Below, one piece after another: positions 4,815 through 9,567 of a stretch of 9,567 nucleotides of DNA (its first letter is position 1; each line of letters begins with the position of its first letter). The position numbers were made by a program, and so were the translations under genes. The stretch is from SIG588 sp045597045. Its GTDB lineage: Bacteria > Bacillota > Clostridia > Oscillospirales > Acutalibacteraceae. The stretch spans positions 1 to 9,567 of the forward strand of contig JAZODN010000091.1 in NCBI GenBank assembly GCA_045597045.1, given 5' to 3'. The notes beneath the pieces are model-generated. The model ran no database searches. It saw only the letters and a list, made by a program, of their open reading frames with translations, and was not told the origin of the DNA.

Positions 4815-7800
4815 ATGTTTTGGCGTCATTTGTTGATCGTGTTACTGTGCACGGCACTGCTCGCCACCGCTTTTGGCGGCACATTCTCAATCGCAGCAGA
4901 GGAGAAGGACCCCATGGACAACTACGTCTTATATACCATTCACACAAAAAAACAGTTTACCTATTATGCCGACGGGCGAAAATACGGTGACGGATGGAAA
5001 AAAGACTTAAACATTCCGCTTTCGGCCGCCGCACCCGAGCATCTGGCGCTGTCGATGCGCTTCTTCTTTGAAGATGCCAACGCTCCCGAAAACACCGACT
5101 TGTTCTCCAACGCCGGAAACACGATCTATTTTTCCGACGTGTTGAGTGGCACCAAGCGCCTTTCGTGGAACATCAAGAATCTAAAAACGGTGGACGGCGA
5201 TGCGCTGCAGCCGGGCCAATGGAACGAGATCCTGCTGCCCTTCTCCACCGGCACCAACCTGTCTGCATGGAACTTTGCAACCGAAACATTCACCTTCTGG
5301 TGGATGGAATTCACAAACGTTCCCTCCTCCACCTATACCGTGCGTTTGTCCGACGTGTGCGTGGTGGATACCTCGCGCCCTGCGCAAAAGCAGGAGGAGA
5401 GTGAATGGGAGACCGACTATCTTGTAGGCAACATCCCCTTCACCATGAACAAAACGATTGTGGGCAACGGCGCTGCCACCGGCACCGCCGTCGCCGAAAA
5501 GACGTTCACCGCTATCGACGCTTCCAAGCACAACCCGGCCACGCTGACACTGCTGATGGATATCACCTATAAAAACCTTTCGCTGCCGGGTGATCCCACA
5601 CCGCCGCTGCTGGCCGGCGGACAAATTGAGCTGACCTCCTCCGGCAAGTGTGACGAAAACGAGGCCAACTACAGCACCAGCCAACTGCGTTGGAAAGAAG
5701 GCACCCACGAATATGCCATTCCGCTGTCCTCCTTCGGTACCACCGGCGGCACGCTGGACCTTTCCTCCATTAACTACATGCGCATCTACATGAACAACTG
5801 GTCAGGCGACTTTTCCGATCGCTTGCAGATCATCGTGAACAACGTGCGTCTGGTGGATACCGCCGGTGCTCCCACGCTGCCCACCCTGTTCTCCGACGGC
5901 ATGCTGTTCCAACAAAACAAACCTATGAAGCTGTGGGGTTACGGCGATGCCAACACCGCCGTAACCGCCAAACTGTATCAAGGCGGCACCTTGCTTGAAA
6001 CCGTGCAGGCCACCATTCAGGAAAACGGCCGTTGGGATGCCGCCTTCACACCGCGCAAGGGCGGTTACGATCCCTACACCATCCACATTACACAAGGCAG
6101 CCACACATGGACGGTGAACGACGTACTGGTGGGAGAGCTGTGGATTGCCTGCGGCCAATCCAACATGGAGCTGTGGATCGGGCGTGATATGCACGCCACC
6201 GAGATTTTGGAAGCTGCCGACAACACCGCTATCCGCGTGTTCTGCGAACCGCTGCGCGCAGGCGGCGGCACCTCCCCCACCCCTTCGCGTGACGTAGGCG
6301 GCGCCTACTGGTGTCTCGGCAACGATAAAGCCGCACTCACCAACGTATCCTCCATTGCCTACACCTTTGCGAAAAATCTACAGGAAGAACTGGACGTGCC
6401 GGTGGGCATTGTCAATGCCGCACTGGGCGCCACCGTGATCGAAGCCTGGCTCTCGCGCGAGGCGATCGATCAAAATGACGCGCTCAAAACCGCGCTCAAA
6501 TCTTTGGGCAAGTATTACGACGCCGATTGGTGGCCGGACACAGCCGGCGTGATGACTACGTGGTATAACGCGAAGATCGCGCCGCTGGCCGGCATGAATA
6601 TTGCCGGCACCATCTGGCACCAGGGCGAAAGCAACAGCAGTTATTCGCACATGTACGACGATGCACTCGTCACGCTGAAAGAGAGTTGGGGCGACGTCTT
6701 TGGCTTTCCGAACGGGGACATGCCTCTCATCTTCGCCCAGATCTCACCGTATAACTACGGCATCGGCAAAGCAACCATCGGCTATCTTTCGGAAAACATG
6801 GAACGCGGCTGGGCGGTGTGCGACACCGCCACCACCGCCATGCTGCCGTTGTATGACCTCCCGTTGGAACACATGCTCGGCAGCAACACCTCCGACCCGA
6901 TCCATCCGCGCATTAAAACGCCGGCCGGCGAACGGTATGCCCTTGCCGCTTTGAACATGGTATACGGCGGTCACGGCGAATACACTGCCCCTGTTTACAA
7001 ATCCATGGAAGTGAAAGAAGAGGCCGTATACATCACCTTTGACCGCGTGGGCGACGGGCTGCGCAGCTTAGATGGCAGCGCCGACCTGCACGGCTTCACC
7101 ATCGCCGGTGCAGACGGTGTTTACGTCAACGCCGAAGCGACTATGGTGGATACCGACACGGTAAAGGTGTGGAACCGCTACGTAGCCGCGCCGCAGCATG
7201 TGATGTATGCGTTCGATGATTTTGCACAGGCAGCAAACCTCGGCAATGCGGTCGGCATTCCGGCCTCTCCCTTCCGCACCGCCAAGCCGAACGACACGGT
7301 AAACCGGCAGGATTCCGGCAGCACCCGTTTCACCGCACAGGATTGGATATACGCCGACCGCGACGTGTGGGTATATGACGAGAGCAACACCGCCAACCAC
7401 TACTACGGCTATCGCCCCTCCTTCAAGGCGGTCGGCGGCCGTTACAGCTACAGCGATGCCGTTAAAGCCGAAGGCCTCGCTTCGCTGCGTGTGGACTTCA
7501 ACGGCGACTTCTTCCTCTCCCCCGTTCTGACCTATCCGCAGACGGCACAAAAATGGGGCAACTACCAAACCCTGTCGGTTCGCCTGCTCAACGCGACCGT
7601 CGGGGTGACTCTCACCATGAAGTTGACCGCCAACAACAAAACGTACGACGTGCCGCTGCTTGACGGCACCGCTGCGGTGGCACTCACCCCCAGCGGCACC
7701 GCTTTTCAAAGCTACACCTTCGCACTGAATCAACTGACCCTCAATGGTGCCGCCGTGGCAAACCCCACCGCCGTGCTGAACGCCGTAAGCGGCGTGACCT

Positions 7801-8339
7801 TCTGCGGTGAAGCGATCGGCGAAGGCACCCTGTTCTTCGACAACTTCTCCTTCGGTTTGACCGAAGCTGCCGAAAGCGACGAAGTTCTGAACGCCACCGC
7901 CCCGAAGGCGCTGGCCGATTACGACGATCTGCTGAACGCCATTCGCCAAGCCGAAGCGGCAGATCCCACGCTTTACACCGAAGAATCGCTCGTGCGGCTT
8001 GACTATGCTTTGAACCAAGCGCACGCGGTATGCGGACAAACACCGCCGGCCTCGCTTTTGGCCGTGACCGATGCGCTGACAGACCTGCGTGCGGCAATCG
8101 ATCTTTTGGAATTGCTGCCGCCCCCCACCACCCTGCTCGGCGATGTGAACGGCGACACACGCATCGACTCCACCGACGCGCGCCTGACCTTACAATATTC
8201 GGTGCAGAAGATCACCGCCGACAAACTGGATCTCGCTGCCGCCGATGTGGACGGCAACGGCCGCGTGGACTCCACCGACGCGCGTTTGATCCTGCAGCAC
8301 ACGGTGAAAAAGATCAAAAAATTTCCGGCCGAAAACTAA
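4815..8339 (+). CDS. Secreted SASA-family (sialate O-acetylesterase-like) carbohydrate esterase with C-terminal type I dockerin
   Basis: 1174 aa. Residues 1-28 form a signal peptide (hydrophobic core LLIVLLCTALLA, cleavage near SIAA|EE). Two related beta-sandwich modules follow (about 33-195 and 205-352), each ending in V/L-V-D-T. The SASA esterase spans about 355-815: the LFSDGMLFQQNKPMKLWG entry strand, DVLVGELW, G447-Q-S449-N-M with nucleophile Ser449, W601-H-Q-G-E-S-N607, and D694-P-I-H697-P supplying the catalytic Asp and His. A third beta-sandwich lies at about 845-1022, a FIVAR-like helical module at about 1030-1098, a PPP linker, then a dockerin with two Ca-binding repeats starting at D1110 and D1144. 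The family removes O-acetyl groups from sialic acid or from plant or other glycans; the exact substrate cannot be read here. The dockerin implies docking to a cohesin scaffold on the cell surface or in a secreted complex. Start follows AGGGAGG by 7 nt. No strong terminator follows. Confidence 0.9.
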   Translation: MFWRHLLIVLLCTALLATAFGGTFSIAAEEKDPMDNYVLYTIHTKKQFTYYADGRKYGDGWKKDLNIPLSAAAPEHLALSMRFFFEDANAPENTDLFSNAGNTIYFSDVLSGTKRLSWNIKNLKTVDGDALQPGQWNEILLPFSTGTNLSAWNFATETFTFWWMEFTNVPSSTYTVRLSDVCVVDTSRPAQKQEESEWETDYLVGNIPFTMNKTIVGNGAATGTAVAEKTFTAIDASKHNPATLTLLMDITYKNLSLPGDPTPPLLAGGQIELTSSGKCDENEANYSTSQLRWKEGTHEYAIPLSSFGTTGGTLDLSSINYMRIYMNNWSGDFSDRLQIIVNNVRLVDTAGAPTLPTLFSDGMLFQQNKPMKLWGYGDANTAVTAKLYQGGTLLETVQATIQENGRWDAAFTPRKGGYDPYTIHITQGSHTWTVNDVLVGELWIACGQSNMELWIGRDMHATEILEAADNTAIRVFCEPLRAGGGTSPTPSRDVGGAYWCLGNDKAALTNVSSIAYTFAKNLQEELDVPVGIVNAALGATVIEAWLSREAIDQNDALKTALKSLGKYYDADWWPDTAGVMTTWYNAKIAPLAGMNIAGTIWHQGESNSSYSHMYDDALVTLKESWGDVFGFPNGDMPLIFAQISPYNYGIGKATIGYLSENMERGWAVCDTATTAMLPLYDLPLEHMLGSNTSDPIHPRIKTPAGERYALAALNMVYGGHGEYTAPVYKSMEVKEEAVYITFDRVGDGLRSLDGSADLHGFTIAGADGVYVNAEATMVDTDTVKVWNRYVAAPQHVMYAFDDFAQAANLGNAVGIPASPFRTAKPNDTVNRQDSGSTRFTAQDWIYADRDVWVYDESNTANHYYGYRPSFKAVGGRYSYSDAVKAEGLASLRVDFNGDFFLSPVLTYPQTAQKWGNYQTLSVRLLNATVGVTLTMKLTANNKTYDVPLLDGTAAVALTPSGTAFQSYTFALNQLTLNGAAVANPTAVLNAVSGVTFCGEAIGEGTLFFDNFSFGLTEAAESDEVLNATAPKALADYDDLLNAIRQAEAADPTLYTEESLVRLDYALNQAHAVCGQTPPASLLAVTDALTDLRAAIDLLELLPPPTTLLGDVNGDTRIDSTDARLTLQYSVQKITADKLDLAAADVDGNGRVDSTDARLILQHTVKKIKKFPAEN
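8166..8284 (+). repeat. Dockerin duplication with two identical 17-nt segments
   Basis: GACTCCACCGACGCGCG occurs at 8166-8182 and again at 8268-8284, exactly 102 nt (34 codons) apart, in the same frame. It encodes D-S-T-D-A-R in both Ca-binding repeats of the dockerin. The repeats read DVNGDTRIDSTDARLTLQ and DVDGNGRVDSTDARLILQ. They are the normal tandem duplication of a type I dockerin; the identical codons point to a recent duplication or gene conversion. Confidence 0.8.
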
Positions 8340-8361
8340 CCCTTGTATTTTTTTTGAAATC

Positions 8362-8370
8362 TGTTACAAT
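8362..8370 (+). promoter_or_regulatory. metG promoter with extended -10
   Basis: TGTTACAAT fits an extended -10 (TGnTATAAT) with one mismatch. A weak TTGTAT at 8343-8348 lies 16 bp upstream as a possible -35. Predicted start is near 8377, giving a leader of about 30 nt. TTGTATT (8343-8349) and AATACAA (8368-8374) could also pair as a weak AT-only stem; it lacks a following T-run and is unlikely to terminate transcription. The 66-nt gap is too short for a T-box. Confidence 0.5.
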
Positions 8371-8405
8371 ACAAAAAGAACGTTTGAATGTTAGGAGACT
8401 TTCTT

Positions 8406-9567
8406 GTGGATACTCAAAAACCAAAGTTTTATTTAACCACCGCTATCGCCTACGCATCCTACAAACCGCACTGCGGCAACTGCTACGACATCGTGCTGGC
8501 CGATGCCATTGCGCGCTATAAGCGCCTTTGCGGTTACGATGTGCATTTTCTAACCGGCTCGGACGAGCACGGCCAAAAGATCGAAGACGCCGCGCGTGAG
8601 CAGGGTCTTTCGCCCCAGAGTTACGTCGACGGTATGTCGGCGCAGATCAAAGCCGTGTGGGATTCGCTGAACGTGACCTACGATCGCTTTATCCGCACTA
8701 CCGACAAAGATCACGTCAAAGCGATCCAGGCCATCTTCAAAAAGCTGTACGATCAGGGCGATATTTATAAAAGCGAATACGAAGGCAAATACTGCGTGCC
8801 GTGTGAATCTTTCTTCACCGCCTCGCAGCTCAAAGACGGTTGCTGCCCCGATTGCGGTCGCCCCGTGACCGACGCGAAAGAAGAGGCGTATTTCCTGCGT
8901 CTGTCCAAATATCAAGACCGCTTGCTGCAGTATTATGAGGAGAACCCCGATTTCTTCCAGCCCGAGTCGCGCAAGCACGAGATGATCAACAACTTCTTAA
9001 AGCCCGGTCTGGCTGATCTTTGCGTCTCCCGTTCTTCCTTCACGTGGGGCATTCCGGTGGAGTTCGATCCGCGCCATGTCACCTATGTGTGGCTGGACGC
9101 CCTGTCCAACTACATCACCGGCGTGGGATATCACCCCGACGGCTCGGGCGAACTTTACAGCCGTTACTGGCCGGCTGACCTGCATGTCATCGGCAAAGAT
9201 ATCGTGCGTTTCCACACCATCTACTGGCCCATCATTCTGATGGCGCTGGGTGAGCCGCTGCCCAAGCAGGTGCTCGGCCACCCGTGGCTGCTATTCGGCG
9301 AGGACAAGATGAGCAAATCCAAAGGCAACGTGGTCTACGCCGATGAACTGGCCGCGCGCTTCGGCACCGACGCCGTGCGTTATTACCTGCTGTCGGAAAT
9401 CCCGTTCGCGCAGGACGGCACCATCACGTACGAATCCTTCATTGCGAAGTTCAACACCGATCTTGCCAACACGTTGGGCAACCTGGTGAACCGTTCCATC
9501 GCCATGACCAACAAGTATTTCGGCGGCAGCGTTAATAAGCCCGCCACTCAGGACGACCTGGGCAAGG
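8406..9567 (+). CDS. metG: Methionyl-tRNA synthetase MetG, N-terminal part
   Basis: The first 387 residues are present; the gene runs off the right edge. This cytoplasmic class I synthetase activates methionine with ATP and charges tRNA-Met, including the initiator. Seen: FYLTTAIAYASYKP leading to the signature H22-C-G-N25, ADAIARYKRLCGYDVHFLTG with SDEHGQKIE following, a zinc knuckle (C130-x2-C133 and C147-x2-C150), the WGIPVEFDPRHVTYVWLDAL block, GKDIVRFHTIYWP, and K301-M-S-K-S305-KGN. The start of the anticodon-binding domain follows (LANTLGNLVNRSIAMTNKYF). Start is GTG at 8406, 8 nt after AGGAG (8393-8397); no better start exists and it places the protein end normally. HIGH is replaced by HCGN, noted separately. 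Whether a C-terminal tRNA-binding domain exists cannot be seen. Confidence 0.95.
   Translation, partial: MDTQKPKFYLTTAIAYASYKPHCGNCYDIVLADAIARYKRLCGYDVHFLTGSDEHGQKIEDAAREQGLSPQSYVDGMSAQIKAVWDSLNVTYDRFIRTTDKDHVKAIQAIFKKLYDQGDIYKSEYEGKYCVPCESFFTASQLKDGCCPDCGRPVTDAKEEAYFLRLSKYQDRLLQYYEENPDFFQPESRKHEMINNFLKPGLADLCVSRSSFTWGIPVEFDPRHVTYVWLDALSNYITGVGYHPDGSGELYSRYWPADLHVIGKDIVRFHTIYWPIILMALGEPLPKQVLGHPWLLFGEDKMSKSKGNVVYADELAARFGTDAVRYYLLSEIPFAQDGTITYESFIAKFNTDLANTLGNLVNRSIAMTNKYFGGSVNKPATQDDLGK

Noticed and set aside
7068..8039. Minus-strand open frame (323 aa) opposite the esterase C-terminal half
   Set aside because: It lies fully inside the beta-sandwich and FIVAR coding region, is Gly/Val-rich with no motif, and has no start signals.
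8343..8374. Intrinsic terminator after the esterase (TTGTATT/AATACAA stem)
   Set aside because: The stem is AT-only with an 18-nt loop and the T-run is inside the loop, not after the stem.
8340..8405. T-box or other amino acid sensing leader for metG
   Set aside because: The gap is only 66 nt, with no specifier structure or T-box sequence.

Overview
The window looks like chromosomal DNA of a low-motility-signal, moderately GC-rich member of the Bacillota, most likely a Clostridia of the Oscillospiraceae/Ruminococcaceae type. The reasons are the Gram-positive order of the division and cell wall (dcw) genes (mraZ-rsmH-ftsL-class B PBP-murE), strong AAAGGAGG-type ribosome sites, a PASTA-tailed PBP, and a secreted esterase ending in a type I dockerin, as found in gut and rumen Clostridia. 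The assignment is inferred from gene content only.

Left half, minus strand (4508 down to 1): the head of a dcw cluster. A strong promoter (TTGCAA, 17 bp, TATAAT) at 4644-4672 reads leftward through a repeat-rich leader of about 130 nt into mraZ, then rsmH, ftsL, a division-type class B PBP with two PASTA domains, and the first 44 codons of murE, which runs out of the window. Junctions are tight (13, 29 and 20 nt) except ftsL-PBP, where 158 nt carry a perfect 11-bp hairpin. The products make up the regulator, 16S rRNA methylase, septal coiled-coil protein, septal transpeptidase and peptidoglycan precursor ligase of the division programme.

Middle, plus strand (4815-8339): one large secreted protein of 1174 aa. 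In order it has a signal peptide, two related beta-sandwich modules, a SASA-family (sialate O-acetylesterase type) SGNH esterase with all catalytic motifs, a third beta-sandwich module, a short helical FIVAR-like module and a C-terminal type I dockerin. It is transcribed divergently from the dcw operon. Its promoter has an extended -10 and a dyad covering the -35.

Right end, plus strand (8406-9567): the first 387 codons of metG (methionyl-tRNA synthetase), with its own extended -10 promoter just after the esterase gene. The class I signature is written HCGN instead of HIGH, while KMSKS and the zinc knuckle are intact.

The only stretch above 300 bases without a gene is 4509-4814. It holds the two divergent promoters, a phased series of GTGG boxes resembling MraZ operators, a cluster of GTTGAAAA repeats with a hairpin next to the mraZ ribosome site, and the dyad. 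I saw no tRNA, rRNA, CRISPR, insertion sequence, riboswitch or T-box. I found no convincing wholly new system. The most rewarding items are the mraZ control region, the modular dockerin esterase, the intra-operon hairpin and the long-tailed FtsL.
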